From Bacteroidetes bacterium ADurb.Bin037 (lineage in GTDB: Bacteria > Bacteroidota > Bacteroidia > Bacteroidales > UBA932), in assembly GCA_002071175.1 (NCBI GenBank), contig MWER01000006.1:1-64000 (forward strand): DNA of 64,000 bases, written 5' to 3'. Of the stretch, positions 8,290 to 19,601 are shown piece after piece (positions within the stretch are counted from its first letter, which is position 1; each line of letters starts with the position of its first letter). The notes under the pieces were generated by a model, which was not told the DNA's origin, did not search any database, and was given only the letters and a program-made list of their open reading frames with translations. Both the position numbers and the translations under genes were made by a program.

Positions 8290-9864
8290 TTAACCGGCAA
8301 TCTGTTCGGCCACACTTTCAATTATGGATTCTATTTCCTCGTTGATTACACCTCTGTTCAGGGGTTCCAGCACGGTTTCGCTGTAACTCATTTCCAGTAG
8401 CTGCAGGAACTTTTCCTCAAATACGGAGATCTTATCCAGCGGAACCCTTTCCAGCAAACCACGTATCCCGCAAAATAGTAATGCTATCTGTTTACCGATG
8501 GGAAGGGGATTATATTGTTTCTGAACAAGGAGTTGGGATGTTTTCCGTCCATTATCCAGCAATTTAAGCGTCATCGGATCCATATCGCCTCCAAAACGTG
8601 AGAATGATTCAAGCTCGCGGTATTGCGCCTGATCTATCTTAAGTGTCCCGGCCACCTGTTTCATGGCCTTAAACTGGGCATTACCTCCGACACGCGAGAC
8701 GGATATCCCCACATTTACAGCAGGACGGTATCCCTGATTGAACAGGTCCGTATCCAGAAATATCTGTCCGTCAGTAATGGAAATCACATTGGTAGGTATA
8801 TAAGATGACACGTCACCGGCCTGTGTTTCAATGATCGGAAGAGCCGTAAGGGATCCTCCCCCCTTCACCCGGCCTTTGAGAGATTCCGGGACATCGTTCA
8901 TCTGCATGGCTACTTCATCCTGGTCTATGATCCTGGCTGCCCGTTCCAAAAGCCTTGAATGTAAATAGAAAACATCTCCCGGATAGGCCTCTCTGCCCGA
9001 CGGCCTTCGAAGAATCAGGGATACTTCCCTGTAAGAAACAGCCTGTTTGGACAGGTCGTCATATACGACAAGGGCATGGCGTCCGGTATCACGGAAATAT
9101 TCACCTATAGATGCTCCTGCAAATGGTGCAAAATATTGAAGTGCTGCAGGATCCGCAGCAGTAGCCGAAACCACAACAGTATATTCCATGGCACCGTATT
9201 TTTCCAGCGTACCGACAGTGGAAGCAACGGTGGAACCCTTTTGCCCTATGGCCACATAGATGCAATATACAGGGTCCCCAGCCAGAAAATTCTTCCGTTG
9301 GTTGATGATCGTATCAATGGCAATGGCTGTTTTCCCCGTCTGCCTATCCCCAATGATCAGCTCACGCTGTCCCCGACCTATGGGGATCATGGCATCAATG
9401 CTTTTAATACCTGTCTGGAGGGGTTCGGAAACCGGCTGACGGAAGATCACACCCGGAGCCTTCCTTTCCAGCGGCATAACCGTTACCGGCCCTGCAATCG
9501 CACCTTTTCCGTCCAGGGGATTGCCCAAAGGGTCGATCACCCTTCCCAACATATGTTCACTTACAGGAATCGAGGCAATCGTTCCGGTCCTTTTGACCAT
9601 ATCTCCTTCCCGGATTTTGTCTGTCGGACCCAGCAAAACGGCTCCTACGTTGTCTTCTTCCAGGTTCATCACTATGGCCATGACCCCGTTATCGAATTCC
9701 AACAACTCATTGGCTTCGGCATCGTATAAGCCGTAAATACGGACCACCCCGTCACTTACCTGAAGCACGATTCCTTTTTCTTCATAGACGGGACGATTGT
9801 CCAGTCCCTCCAGTTGCATCCGCAATATTTCAGTTACTTCTGCAGGTTTTATCACATCCGACAT
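8290..9864 (-). CDS. atpA: ATP synthase F1 alpha subunit
   Basis: The regulatory nucleotide-binding subunit of F1, 524 residues. The P-loop GDRQTGKT falls at about 172-179 and the alpha-subunit signature [14 protein letters not shown] near 375. A TTG twelve bases further upstream would add four residues (MSRT), but the ATG at 9864 gives the family-like start [15 protein letters not shown] and lies 8 bases past the atpH stop. The C-terminal helical domain is complete. Confidence 0.96.
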   Translation of the reverse strand: MSDVIKPAEVTEILRMQLEGLDNRPVYEEKGIVLQVSDGVVRIYGLYDAEANELLEFDNGVMAIVMNLEEDNVGAVLLGPTDKIREGDMVKRTGTIASIPVSEHMLGRVIDPLGNPLDGKGAIAGPVTVMPLERKAPGVIFRQPVSEPLQTGIKSIDAMIPIGRGQRELIIGDRQTGKTAIAIDTIINQRKNFLAGDPVYCIYVAIGQKGSTVASTVGTLEKYGAMEYTVVVSATAADPAALQYFAPFAGASIGEYFRDTGRHALVVYDDLSKQAVSYREVSLILRRPSGREAYPGDVFYLHSRLLERAARIIDQDEVAMQMNDVPESLKGRVKGGGSLTALPIIETQAGDVSSYIPTNVISITDGQIFLDTDLFNQGYRPAVNVGISVSRVGGNAQFKAMKQVAGTLKIDQAQYRELESFSRFGGDMDPMTLKLLDNGRKTSQLLVQKQYNPLPIGKQIALLFCGIRGLLERVPLDKISVFEEKFLQLLEMSYSETVLEPLNRGVINEEIESIIESVAEQIAG

Positions 9865-9872
9865 AGTTCGAC

Positions 9873-10430
9873 TCAATTATTATCTTTTAAACCAAAGGCT
9901 TTTTTCACTTCCCGTATTCGGGTTACCAGCGAAACATCCCAAACGTTCATTCCTACCTGTAACAAGAACCCGCCTCTCAGACTGGCATCTTGTTTGAGTT
10001 CCAGTTCTACCTTGAGGGGATCGGCCGGGTTCAGTGCCTTTCTTACCCTGTCTGCCGTACTATCGTCAATAGGAACGACCGTAGTCAGCACGGCATGAGT
10101 GATCCCCTGTTTTATGCGGTATTTATCCACATATTGCAGGCTTACGGAACGGAGCAGGGTTTCGCGCTTCTGACGCATCAGTAAATCCAGGAAATCCGAC
10201 AGTACTCCAACCGATAAAAGCGGATATCCCGGAAACATCTCAAGGAAGAGCATCTTTCGCTTCTGAGGGGGGATTATCCTGTCGCAAAATGTTATTTCCA
10301 GATCCGGAATCTCTGAAAAAAACACCGACATCCGGCTCATCATGTAATACAGATCCTTATCTGCTCCGCGGTTCGAGGCATAAAGAAGTAATGCTGCCGC
10401 ATAACGGGATGCCAACAGTCCGGTATTCAT
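9873..10430 (-). CDS. atpH: ATP synthase delta subunit (OSCP)
   Basis: A 185-residue peripheral-stalk subunit linking the alpha N-termini to the b subunits. The start [18 protein letters not shown] matches the family (xxxRYAxAL), which favours the ATG at 10430 over an extension to 10463 that would overlap atpF. The C-terminal segment [18 protein letters not shown] is the conserved strand-turn seen in delta subunits. It sits 4 bases after atpF, in operon. Confidence 0.93.
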   Translation of the reverse strand: MNTGLLASRYAAALLLYASNRGADKDLYYMMSRMSVFFSEIPDLEITFCDRIIPPQKRKMLFLEMFPGYPLLSVGVLSDFLDLLMRQKRETLLRSVSLQYVDKYRIKQGITHAVLTTVVPIDDSTADRVRKALNPADPLKVELELKQDASLRGGFLLQVGMNVWDVSLVTRIREVKKAFGLKDNN

Positions 10431-10434
10431 GCCT

Positions 10435-10935
10435 TTATGCCCTGGGTTTAATGGATTCATCAACCAGGTGGTTGATCAGATCCAACTGCCTGATATCGGA
10501 ATCCAATTGTTTACTCAATATTTTTTCGGCCACCTCTACCGATAAGGAAGCTACCTGGGAACGGATTTCCTGCATGGCTTTCTCCCTTTCAATGTCTATC
10601 TGTTTCCTTGTCTGTTCCAGTATGATCTGACTTTCCTTCTTAGCTGCCTCCCGAGCCTGCTCCATTAGCTGCTGTCGGAGTGCAACCATCTGTTCCTGCA
10701 TTTTTATCTGTTCTTCCCGTGATTGTTGCAGAATTTTTTCTTCCTGCAATTTCAATGTAGCAAGCAACTGCCTGGCCGCCGCCGCATCATCCAATGCTTT
10801 GGCTATCCTCTCATTGCGACGTTCCACCACTCCGGTTATAATGGGCCAGCCAAACCGTGCCAGCACAAAGAACAAGATCCCGAATGCAATAAGCATCCAG
10901 AATAACAATCCGGAATCAGGAATCATCAAGTCCAT
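10435..10935 (-). CDS. atpF: ATP synthase Fo b subunit
   Basis: A 166-residue b subunit: one N-terminal membrane segment (about 10-30, LLFWMLIAFGILFFVLARFG), then a long charged coiled coil rich in Glu, Gln and Arg that forms the stator. ARFGWPIITGVVERRNERI is typical for the join of membrane helix and stalk. Between atpE and atpH as usual. Confidence 0.95.
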   Translation of the reverse strand: MDLMIPDSGLLFWMLIAFGILFFVLARFGWPIITGVVERRNERIAKALDDAAAARQLLATLKLQEEKILQQSREEQIKMQEQMVALRQQLMEQAREAAKKESQIILEQTRKQIDIEREKAMQEIRSQVASLSVEVAEKILSKQLDSDIRQLDLINHLVDESIKPRA

Positions 10936-10947
10936 AGAAAGTATCTT

Positions 10948-11214
10948 TTATAAAGCCACCAACAGGCACACGATGATAGCAAAGAGAGACACACCCTCTA
11001 CCAGGGCTCCAATAATAATCATGGACATCCTGATTCCGTCGGCTGCTTCCGGCTGACGTGCTATGGCTTCCATAGCGGAAATCCCGATCTTGCTAATGCC
11101 AAAAGAGGCTCCCATCACTACAATAGCTGCTCCCAGGACAGCCCCCAGTTTTGTAAACATGGTAAACGATGCAGTAGACGATGCAGCAGCCTGCAATAAA
11201 GTAATAAGTAACAT
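10948..11214 (-). CDS. atpE: ATP synthase Fo c subunit
   Basis: An 88-residue two-helix hairpin that forms the rotor ring. The polar loop ARQPE is at 52-56 and the ion-carrying carboxylate is E73 (ALVEGVSLF). The residues around E73 (G-V, then F where Na+ enzymes have S-T and Y) and the helix-1 segment GASFGIS, which lacks the Na+-type Gln, do not give the known sodium ligand set. A proton-driven enzyme is therefore the better inference. Confidence 0.95.
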   Translation of the reverse strand: MLLITLLQAAASSTASFTMFTKLGAVLGAAIVVMGASFGISKIGISAMEAIARQPEAADGIRMSMIIIGALVEGVSLFAIIVCLLVAL

Positions 11215-11239
11215 AATAATAAAGTTTAAAAATTATCTT

Positions 11240-12355
11240 TCATTGTACATTTTCAGGTTTAACATTCAGGCTCACGGGTGCATCTTTGTGATCCTCCTTG
11301 CGTGAAAGGCCTATAAAGATAGCAGAAAGCATCGTAAAAACATAGGCCTGTATATAAGCGACCAATAATTCCAGTACCATCATGAAAACAGAGAAGAGTA
11401 CGGAAGCGGCACTCATAGAGGCATTGATCGCAGGTCCCATGGCTACTGTCAGAAATACCAGCGATGTAAGTGCCAGGATAATAATATGTCCCGCAAAAAT
11501 ATTGGCAAAAAGACGAATCATCAAAGCCATGGGTTTGGTCACAATCCCAAAGAACTCAATGATCTGCATAATAGGTACGGGTGCCTTCATAAAAAGAGGG
11601 ACGTCGGGCCACAGGATTTCTTTCCAATACGCTTTATTGCCAAATATATTTATGGCACCCATGGTAAAGAGAGCCAGTCCCATAGTAATGGCTATGTTAC
11701 CTGTCAGGTTTGCCCCTGCAGGAAAGATGGGAACGAGCCCCAGTATATTGTTCAGGAAAATAAAGAAAAAGGCGGTGAGCAAATAGGGGGAATAACGTTT
11801 ATAGTCCTTACCCACACATTTTTTGACCACCCCTTCATGAATGCTCATGATAAACCCTTCCATAGCACCCTTAAACCCGGTGGGAACCGCATCGGAATCT
11901 CCTTTCTGTTCTCTTTTTTTGTACCATCCTGCCAAACTGATTACCAATATCATAAGTAATAGGCAAGAGAAAAACAGAGACACCACGTTCTTAGTGATGG
12001 AAATATCAAAAGGTCTGACCTCTTTGCCTGCGGAATTTCTTTCCACTATCTTACCCTCCGACAACCCTTCCGTTGCCATATAAAATCCCTTGTATCCGCG
12101 ATGGTCTTCCAACCGGGAAGAAAGAAAAACATGCCATCCGCGTTCCTTGCTGCGCACTATGACCGGCAAGGGGAGCACAACTTGCTTTTCCCCAATATCA
12201 AAAAAGTGCCACTGATAGCTGTCCTTGAGATGCCCCAATATGATCTCCTGCACATTGACCGGAGGTCTTTCCTTCACTTCTGCAGCACACGGAACCAAGC
12301 AGCCCCGTATTAAAACTGATAAAAAGAACAGTAGTATGGCACGTCTTCCCGTCAT
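11240..12355 (-). CDS. atpB: ATP synthase Fo a subunit
   Basis: A 371-residue a subunit, longer than the ~270 of E. coli because of a periplasmic N-terminal region. Residues 1-25 look like a signal peptide (LLFFLSVLIRGCLVPCAA). The essential arginine is in MALMIRLFANIFAGH, near 280, and the last helix pair (LLVAYIQAYVFTMLSAIFIGL) is clear. It forms the ion half-channels with the c-ring. The long exported N-terminus is common in Bacteroidetes. It sits between the small membrane protein and atpE. Confidence 0.94.
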   Translation of the reverse strand: MTGRRAILLFFLSVLIRGCLVPCAAEVKERPPVNVQEIILGHLKDSYQWHFFDIGEKQVVLPLPVIVRSKERGWHVFLSSRLEDHRGYKGFYMATEGLSEGKIVERNSAGKEVRPFDISITKNVVSLFFSCLLLMILVISLAGWYKKREQKGDSDAVPTGFKGAMEGFIMSIHEGVVKKCVGKDYKRYSPYLLTAFFFIFLNNILGLVPIFPAGANLTGNIAITMGLALFTMGAINIFGNKAYWKEILWPDVPLFMKAPVPIMQIIEFFGIVTKPMALMIRLFANIFAGHIIILALTSLVFLTVAMGPAINASMSAASVLFSVFMMVLELLVAYIQAYVFTMLSAIFIGLSRKEDHKDAPVSLNVKPENVQ

Positions 12356-12364
12356 ACGAACAAA

Positions 12365-12772
12365 CTATAATATTAACTGATCATTCGTACTTTTCCTGCT
12401 CTTGTTTTCCAACACAAGAAACCAGACGGATAGAAAACTGTACACCAAGAACATGCCCATAAAACTGACGATAAAAGAGGTCCTGGGCGGACGGGCCCAT
12501 CCGATAAGCAATATCAGAACAACCAGAACAATGCCCCAACGGACTATACGTTGGATCAACATGCTGTTAAGTACCTTTTTATTACGGTTTCTGCTCTTTT
12601 TCAGGATCAGTATTTCAAGCAATCCGATAACTAAAAAGGTGCCCGGTATGACAGGATATGCCGAAAACCACCACTGATGCATAAAAAAATACATGATCAG
12701 TCCCCAGACGGTTCCAACCGAAAGAATAACTGTCGCATGTATCAGAAGCATTTTAATTATCATGACGGACAT
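12365..12772 (-). CDS. Small membrane protein of the atp operon (AtpI-position)
   Basis: A 135-residue protein with four probable membrane helices (about 7-30, 40-57, 75-92 and 100-120) and a basic tail. It lies between atpC and atpB, where Bacteroidetes atp operons commonly have an uncharacterised membrane protein. By position it may play the AtpI role in c-ring assembly or ion supply, but I see no diagnostic motif. Alternative ATG at 12763 (MIIKMLL) would shorten it by three residues. Confidence 0.75.
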   Translation of the reverse strand: MSVMIIKMLLIHATVILSVGTVWGLIMYFFMHQWWFSAYPVIPGTFLVIGLLEILILKKSRNRNKKVLNSMLIQRIVRWGIVLVVLILLIGWARPPRTSFIVSFMGMFLVYSFLSVWFLVLENKSRKSTNDQLIL

Positions 12773-12786
12773 GTATATTTATTCCT

Positions 12787-13044
12787 TTAATAGCCTTTCT
12801 GTTCAATGCAGGCATACACTTCGTTTTTCTTTACCTGAACAAATCCGCTGCTCATAGGTATTTTCTTTTTGCCAAAATCTCCGTCAAAGGTTATATATCC
12901 CTTATCCAACAGAGACATGATGGGTGCATGATCTCTCAAAACGGTAAAAGAGGTCTTCCCACCCATGAAACGGACCACAGATACATTGCCCTGGAAAAGT
13001 ATTTTTTCGGTTGATATCACCTGAAGAAAGATCTGTGTCTCCAT
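12787..13044 (-). CDS. atpC: ATP synthase F1 epsilon subunit, short form
   Basis: An 85-residue epsilon subunit that contains only the N-terminal beta-sandwich (motifs VRFMGGKTSFTVLRDHAPIMS and GFVQVKKNEVYA). The C-terminal helical hairpin of ~50 residues, which in many bacteria inhibits ATP hydrolysis, is absent. Stop and neighbouring gene leave no room for it. Located 3 bases after atpD. Confidence 0.92.
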   Translation of the reverse strand: METQIFLQVISTEKILFQGNVSVVRFMGGKTSFTVLRDHAPIMSLLDKGYITFDGDFGKKKIPMSSGFVQVKKNEVYACIEQKGY

Positions 13045-13047
13045 ACC

Positions 13048-14583
<1,536 letters not shown>

Positions 14584-14590
14584 TCATAAA

Positions 14591-14621
14591 TTAGACTACT
14601 TCCATCTTTTTTTTATCTTTG
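14591..14621 (+). promoter_or_regulatory. Promoter of parE-parC
   Basis: TTAG (14591-14594), 19 bases, then TATCTTTG (14614-14621), a perfect -7 box. The box ends only 8 bases before the parE ATG, so the mRNA would have an extremely short leader or none. Confidence 0.6.
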
Positions 14622-14629
14622 TGCCCCGT

Positions 14630-16462
14630 ATGTCAAATCAAAAATCAACCTATACAGAAGCAAATTTCCAGACACTTGAATGGAACAAACACATCCGGCT
14701 CAGACCAGGCATGTACATTGGAAAGTCAGGTGACGGAAGTACTCCTGATGACGGTCTCTACGTCCTGATTAAGGAAGTCGTTGACAACTCCGTAGACGAG
14801 TATGCCATGGGACATGGGAAGGTCATCCAGGTAACGATAGAAAACAATACAGTCTCTGTCCGTGATTACGGAAGGGGTATTCCTTTCGGGAAAGTGATCG
14901 ATGCCGCCAATAAAATGAATACCGGTGCCAAGTACGACAACAAATCGTTCCAGAAAGCGGTCGGCTTGAACGGGGTGGGTCTCAAAGTGGTCAATGCCAC
15001 TTCCACCATGTTCTATATAGAGTCATTTCGGGAGGGGAAGAGCCGTTTTGGAAAATTCTCCGAAGGCATACTCCTGGAAGAAGGAAAAACGGAGAACGGC
15101 AACAAGGACGGAACACTCGTAAGTTTTACTCCGGATCCCGAACTTTTTCCTAACTATTCCATTCATTTGGAATTCGTTGAGGAAATGATGAAGCATTACG
15201 CTTATCTGAACAAGGGCCTGAAAATGCAGCTCAACGACAATGAGTTTGTTTCCAAGAACGGACTGTTGGATCTGGTAAACGAAAGTCTGGCAGAAGAAAC
15301 GCTGTATCCTCCCATCCATATTACCGGACCAGACATAGAAATGGTCATTACCCATACCGACGACACCGGGGAAAGCATCATGTCCTTTGCCAACGGGCAG
15401 AACACTTCACAGGGTGGAACACATCTGTCTGTCTTCAGGGAAGCTGTGGCCCGGACAATCAAGGAGTTTTACAAAAGAGATTTTGAACCATCCGATATAC
15501 GTCAGTCGATAGTAGGGGCTATAAGCATACGCCTGATAGAACCTAAATTCGCCAACCAGACCAAAACCATCCTGGATTCGAAGGAAATGGGACCGGAAGG
15601 TCCTACGCTGCGCAGTTTCATCGGTGATTTTGTTAAGGAGCATCTGGACAATTATCTTCATAAGAATCCGGAAACAGCCGATATCCTGCTAAAAAAGATC
15701 ATCGAGAACGAAAAAGAACGCAAAGCCGTTGGCGTAGTTCGCAGAAAAGCCAAGGAAAACGCCAGGAAGATAAGCCTGCACAATAAGAAACTCCGTGATT
15801 GCCGTATCCATTTTACCGATAAGCACGAACTGGCAGAACAGACTATGCTCTTTATTACGGAAGGAGATTCAGCCAGCGGTTCCATTACCAAAAGCAGGGA
15901 TCCCAATACCCAGGCGGTCTTCAGCCTGAGGGGAAAACCCGAGAACACCTTCGGGATGAAGAAACACGTAATATATACCAACGAAGAGTTCAATCTGCTG
16001 CAGGCAGCCCTCAACATAGAGGAAGACCTGGACAATCTGCGGTATAATAAGATTATCATCGCTACCGACGCAGATCCGGACGGGATGCATATCAGGATGC
16101 TGTTGCTCAGTTTTTTCCTGCAATTCTTCCCGGAACTGGTCAGACACGGTCATATCTACATCTTGCAAACCCCGCTTTTCAGGGTAAGGAATAAAAAAGA
16201 GACAAGATACTGTTATTCGGAACCGGAAAGAGAAAGGGCGGTACGTGATCTGGGACCCGATCCCGAGATAACCCGCTTTAAAGGCCTGGGTGAAATCTCA
16301 CCCGATGAATTCAAGACATTCATAGGAGAAAATATCCGGCTTGACAAAGTGCGCCTGGACAAAGACGACAGGCTTCCCGAACTGCTCAGGTTCTATATGG
16401 GGGACAATACTCCCCAAAGAAGGGAATTTATTGTCAATAATTTAAGGATGGTGGGAGATTAG
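14630..16462 (+). CDS. parE: DNA topoisomerase IV subunit B (ParE-type GyrB/ParE ATPase)
   Basis: A 610-residue type IIA topoisomerase ATPase subunit. It shows the GHKL motifs (VVDNSVDEYAMG; GLNGVGLKVVNATS) and the TOPRIM residues EGDSASG and DADPDGMHIRML. Its length and direct coupling to a parC-like gene 3 bases downstream favour topoisomerase IV over gyrase. A GTG at 14621 overlaps the promoter box; the ATG at 14630 (MSNQKSTYTEANFQ) is preferred. Confidence 0.9.
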   Translation: MSNQKSTYTEANFQTLEWNKHIRLRPGMYIGKSGDGSTPDDGLYVLIKEVVDNSVDEYAMGHGKVIQVTIENNTVSVRDYGRGIPFGKVIDAANKMNTGAKYDNKSFQKAVGLNGVGLKVVNATSTMFYIESFREGKSRFGKFSEGILLEEGKTENGNKDGTLVSFTPDPELFPNYSIHLEFVEEMMKHYAYLNKGLKMQLNDNEFVSKNGLLDLVNESLAEETLYPPIHITGPDIEMVITHTDDTGESIMSFANGQNTSQGGTHLSVFREAVARTIKEFYKRDFEPSDIRQSIVGAISIRLIEPKFANQTKTILDSKEMGPEGPTLRSFIGDFVKEHLDNYLHKNPETADILLKKIIENEKERKAVGVVRRKAKENARKISLHNKKLRDCRIHFTDKHELAEQTMLFITEGDSASGSITKSRDPNTQAVFSLRGKPENTFGMKKHVIYTNEEFNLLQAALNIEEDLDNLRYNKIIIATDADPDGMHIRMLLLSFFLQFFPELVRHGHIYILQTPLFRVRNKKETRYCYSEPERERAVRDLGPDPEITRFKGLGEISPDEFKTFIGENIRLDKVRLDKDDRLPELLRFYMGDNTPQRREFIVNNLRMVGD

Positions 16463-16465
16463 ACC

Positions 16466-19129
16466 ATGATGAACGAAGACCAACTGAAGTATCTGCGTAT
16501 CCTGAGCGAAGAAGGAGACAAGAAATACCGGCTTACGGGTATGTTCAAGGACTGGTTCCTGGAATATTCATCTTATGTGATCTTGGAACGTGCCGTTCCT
16601 CATATCACAGACGGTCTCAAGCCTGTCCAGCGACGGATCCTGCATTCCATGAAAAGGATGGAGGACGGACGTTACAACAAGGTCGCCAATATCATCGGGC
16701 ACACCATGCAATTCCACCCCCACGGAGATGCTTCCATCGGTGACGCATTGGTTCAGCTGGGACAGAAAGAGTTGCTGATAGATACACAAGGAAACTGGGG
16801 TAACATTTATACGGGAGACTCGGCCGCCGCACCACGGTATATTGAGGCCAGGTTGAGCAAATTCGCCCTTGATGTGATCTTCAATCCCAAGACGACCATA
16901 TGGGTTTCTTCCTATGACGGAAGGAGCCAGGAACCCGAAGCGCTTCCCGTTAAGTTTCCCTTGTTGCTGGTCCAGGGTACCGAAGGGATTGCCGTAGGTC
17001 TTGCAACCAGGATCCTTCCCCATAACTTCAACGAATTGCTGGACGCCTCCATTGCGCACCTGAACGGCAAACCGTTTGTACTGTATCCCGACTTCATAAC
17101 AGGAGGTTTGATAGACTGCAGCAATTACAACGGAGGGATAGGAGGCAGGAGCCGCATCAAGGTAAGGGCCAGGATCATCAAAGTAGACAAAAAAACACTT
17201 GCCATTACAGAAATACCTTACGGGCAGACGACCGAAAGTCTGATCCGTTCTATCATAGCGGCCAATGACAAAGGAAAGATCAAGATACGCAAGATAGACG
17301 ACAATACGGCAGAACAGGTGGAGATCCTGATCCATCTTGCCAGTGACGTATCTCCCGACAAGACTATAGACGCGCTGTATGCCTTCACCAGATGTGAGGT
17401 ATCCATATCACCCGACGCCTGCGTGATTATGGACGGCAAACCCTTTGTGATGAGCATTGAGGACATGCTCCGTTACAGCACCGACAGAACGCGCGATCTG
17501 CTGAAGGCCGAACTTGATATCCGTATGGGCGAACTTGAAGATGACTGGCACTTTTCGTCACTGGAAAAAATATTCTTTGAAGAAAAAGTTTTTCGGGTGT
17601 TGGAAAACAATGCCCGCACATGGGAAGACCAGTTGCGTGACGTAGAATCGGAAATGCTGCGTTTCCAGGACCGCCTGCGCAGACCGGTCACTTTCCGCGA
17701 AGTCGAAAAGCTCGTAGAAAAACCTGTCCGGAAGATCTCCCGCTTTGACATTAAAAAGGCAGACGAGCACATCAAATCCCTGGACAAGGAGATGGAGCGT
17801 ATAAGACACAACCTGAAACACCTGACCGCATATACCATAGAGTACTTTGAATCCCTAAAGAAAAAATACGGAAGCCATTTCCCCCGAAGGACCGAGATCA
17901 CGGACTTTGAAACCATAGAAGCGTCCAAGGTGATACTGGCCAATTGCAAGCTATATGTCAACAGGGAATCGGGATTTGTGGGTACGGACATGAAGAAAGA
18001 CGAAAAAGCCGAATACGTTTGCGACTGTTCCAACCTGGACGAAGTCATCGTTTTCCTCAGAGACGGAACCTACTCTGTCCGTAAGGTCGCAGACAAGCTT
18101 TACGTGGGCAAAGACATTATATATACGGGGATCTTCAAGAAAAGGGACAATCGGACAGTTTACAACGTTGCTTACCGCGACGGCAAGAACGGGAAGGTGT
18201 TCGTAAAGCGTTTCATAGTCACCAGTATTGCAAGGGATAAAGATTATAACCTGACTCAGGAAAAACCCGGTTCGCAGATCTTGTGGTTCTCTGCCAATCC
18301 CAACGGGGAGGCCGAAACTGTCAAAGTATATCTGAAAGCCCGGCCAAAACTCAGGAAATTGATCTTTGAATATTCTTTCCTGGAATTGGCTGTCAAGGGA
18401 CGGAACAGCCGCGGGAACATCCTGAGCCGCTATCCCGTTCAAAAGATCGTCCTGAAAGAAAAAGGAGTCGCGACACTGGGAGGACAGAAGATTTGGTTTG
18501 ACCGGGATATCCAACGGCTCAATGATGACGGAAGGGGAATCTATCTGGGAGAATTCCTTGCAGATGAAAGTCTTATCGCTATTAATCGCAACGGCACATT
18601 CTACACTACCAATTTCGATCTGAGCAACCGGTACCAGGAAGAGATCCTGGCAATAGAAAAATTCAATCCTGAAAAGATTTACAGTGCCGTTTACTACGAT
18701 GCTGAAGCAAAGGCTTTCTATCTCAAACGATTTCGTTTTGAACGCTCGGAAAACCTGGTACAATCGTTCATCGGTAATGCAGAGGGATCTTACCTGGTAG
18801 GCTTTTCCCATGATGACTTACCGGTGATAGAAGTCACCTTCGGCGGCAAACATGTTAAAAGACCGGTACAGGAAATTGATGTGGCAGAATTCATAGGAGA
18901 CAAAAGCTTCAGGGCAAAAGGAAAAAGGATTACCACATTTGAAGTCCAAAAGATCGAATTCACAGCCTCTAAATCCCTCCCCGAATCAGAAGAAGGCGAA
19001 GACGACAATATGGATTTTGAGTTGGAAGGTCCCGTTCTTGCCGGGGAAACACCTGAAACAAAAGAAACGGACAATACAAGGCCCATAGATTTCAACGACG
19101 AAGATGCGATCCAGATGACACTCCTGTAA
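16466..19129 (+). CDS. parC: DNA topoisomerase IV subunit A (ParC-type)
   Basis: An 887-residue DNA-cleaving subunit. The LKPVQRRILHSM segment (51-62) and the active-site tyrosine Y125 (AAPRYIEARLS) are present, followed by the tower/coiled-coil region and a degenerate beta-pinwheel C-terminal domain with an acidic tail (ESEEGEDDNMDFELEGP). It forms the A2B2 decatenase with ParE. Two ATGs stand in tandem at 16466 and 16469; either may be used. Confidence 0.9.
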   Translation: MMNEDQLKYLRILSEEGDKKYRLTGMFKDWFLEYSSYVILERAVPHITDGLKPVQRRILHSMKRMEDGRYNKVANIIGHTMQFHPHGDASIGDALVQLGQKELLIDTQGNWGNIYTGDSAAAPRYIEARLSKFALDVIFNPKTTIWVSSYDGRSQEPEALPVKFPLLLVQGTEGIAVGLATRILPHNFNELLDASIAHLNGKPFVLYPDFITGGLIDCSNYNGGIGGRSRIKVRARIIKVDKKTLAITEIPYGQTTESLIRSIIAANDKGKIKIRKIDDNTAEQVEILIHLASDVSPDKTIDALYAFTRCEVSISPDACVIMDGKPFVMSIEDMLRYSTDRTRDLLKAELDIRMGELEDDWHFSSLEKIFFEEKVFRVLENNARTWEDQLRDVESEMLRFQDRLRRPVTFREVEKLVEKPVRKISRFDIKKADEHIKSLDKEMERIRHNLKHLTAYTIEYFESLKKKYGSHFPRRTEITDFETIEASKVILANCKLYVNRESGFVGTDMKKDEKAEYVCDCSNLDEVIVFLRDGTYSVRKVADKLYVGKDIIYTGIFKKRDNRTVYNVAYRDGKNGKVFVKRFIVTSIARDKDYNLTQEKPGSQILWFSANPNGEAETVKVYLKARPKLRKLIFEYSFLELAVKGRNSRGNILSRYPVQKIVLKEKGVATLGGQKIWFDRDIQRLNDDGRGIYLGEFLADESLIAINRNGTFYTTNFDLSNRYQEEILAIEKFNPEKIYSAVYYDAEAKAFYLKRFRFERSENLVQSFIGNAEGSYLVGFSHDDLPVIEVTFGGKHVKRPVQEIDVAEFIGDKSFRAKGKRITTFEVQKIEFTASKSLPESEEGEDDNMDFELEGPVLAGETPETKETDNTRPIDFNDEDAIQMTLL

Positions 19130-19139
19130 TTTTCGTTTC

Positions 19140-19601
19140 ATGGACATCGTCTTTTATATCGGATTCATGGCATCGGGGAAAAGCACCCTTGGAGCTGCCG
19201 ATGCATTAAAGACGGGCAAGCGGTTTGTCGATCTGGACCAGGCGATCAGTGAAAGAACCGGTATGCCTACCTGGCAATTCATATCGAAAAACGGAGAGAA
19301 AGCGTTCCGGAAGATCGAAAGGGACCTGTTGCACAGCATAGTCGAAGAATGGATAAAAGAGGGAAAACCCGCCCAGATCGTAGCCTGCGGAGGAGGCACG
19401 CCCTGTTTTTTCGATAATCTTGAATTTATGAAGGCCACCGGTCACGTGGTCTTCATTGACACCCCAATTGAAACGATGCTGGAAAGGATCTCACACCATC
19501 CTGAAAGATGGCCGCTTGCCAGCGGGAGTGACCCCCGTGCACTTTATCTGTCCAGAAAGAAATGGTATGAAAAGGCGCATGAACGAAGGGTGATCAGATA
19601 A
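19140..19601 (+). CDS. aroK: Shikimate kinase
   Basis: A 153-residue kinase that phosphorylates shikimate in chorismate synthesis. P-loop GFMASGKST is at 8-15, the shikimate-binding D33 (FVDLDQ), R57 (EKAFRKIE) and GGG (84-86) are present, as are R123 of the lid (ERWPLASG, usually RPLL) and R139. It is shorter than the usual ~170 residues at the C-terminus, where it overlaps the convergent recJ by 8 bases. Divergence from other family members is moderate, but the substrate residues support the call. Confidence 0.85.
   Translation: MDIVFYIGFMASGKSTLGAADALKTGKRFVDLDQAISERTGMPTWQFISKNGEKAFRKIERDLLHSIVEEWIKEGKPAQIVACGGGTPCFFDNLEFMKATGHVVFIDTPIETMLERISHHPERWPLASGSDPRALYLSRKKWYEKAHERRVIR

Noticed and set aside
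9076..9729. 217-codon + strand frame
   Set aside because: Fully antisense to atpA; no family resemblance.
10948..11214. Sodium-driven c subunit
   Set aside because: The residues after E73 and the helix-1 Gln that bind Na+ in known examples are not there.
17951..18811. 286-codon leftward frame
   Set aside because: Antisense to parC; Cys/Phe-rich and no recognisable motif.
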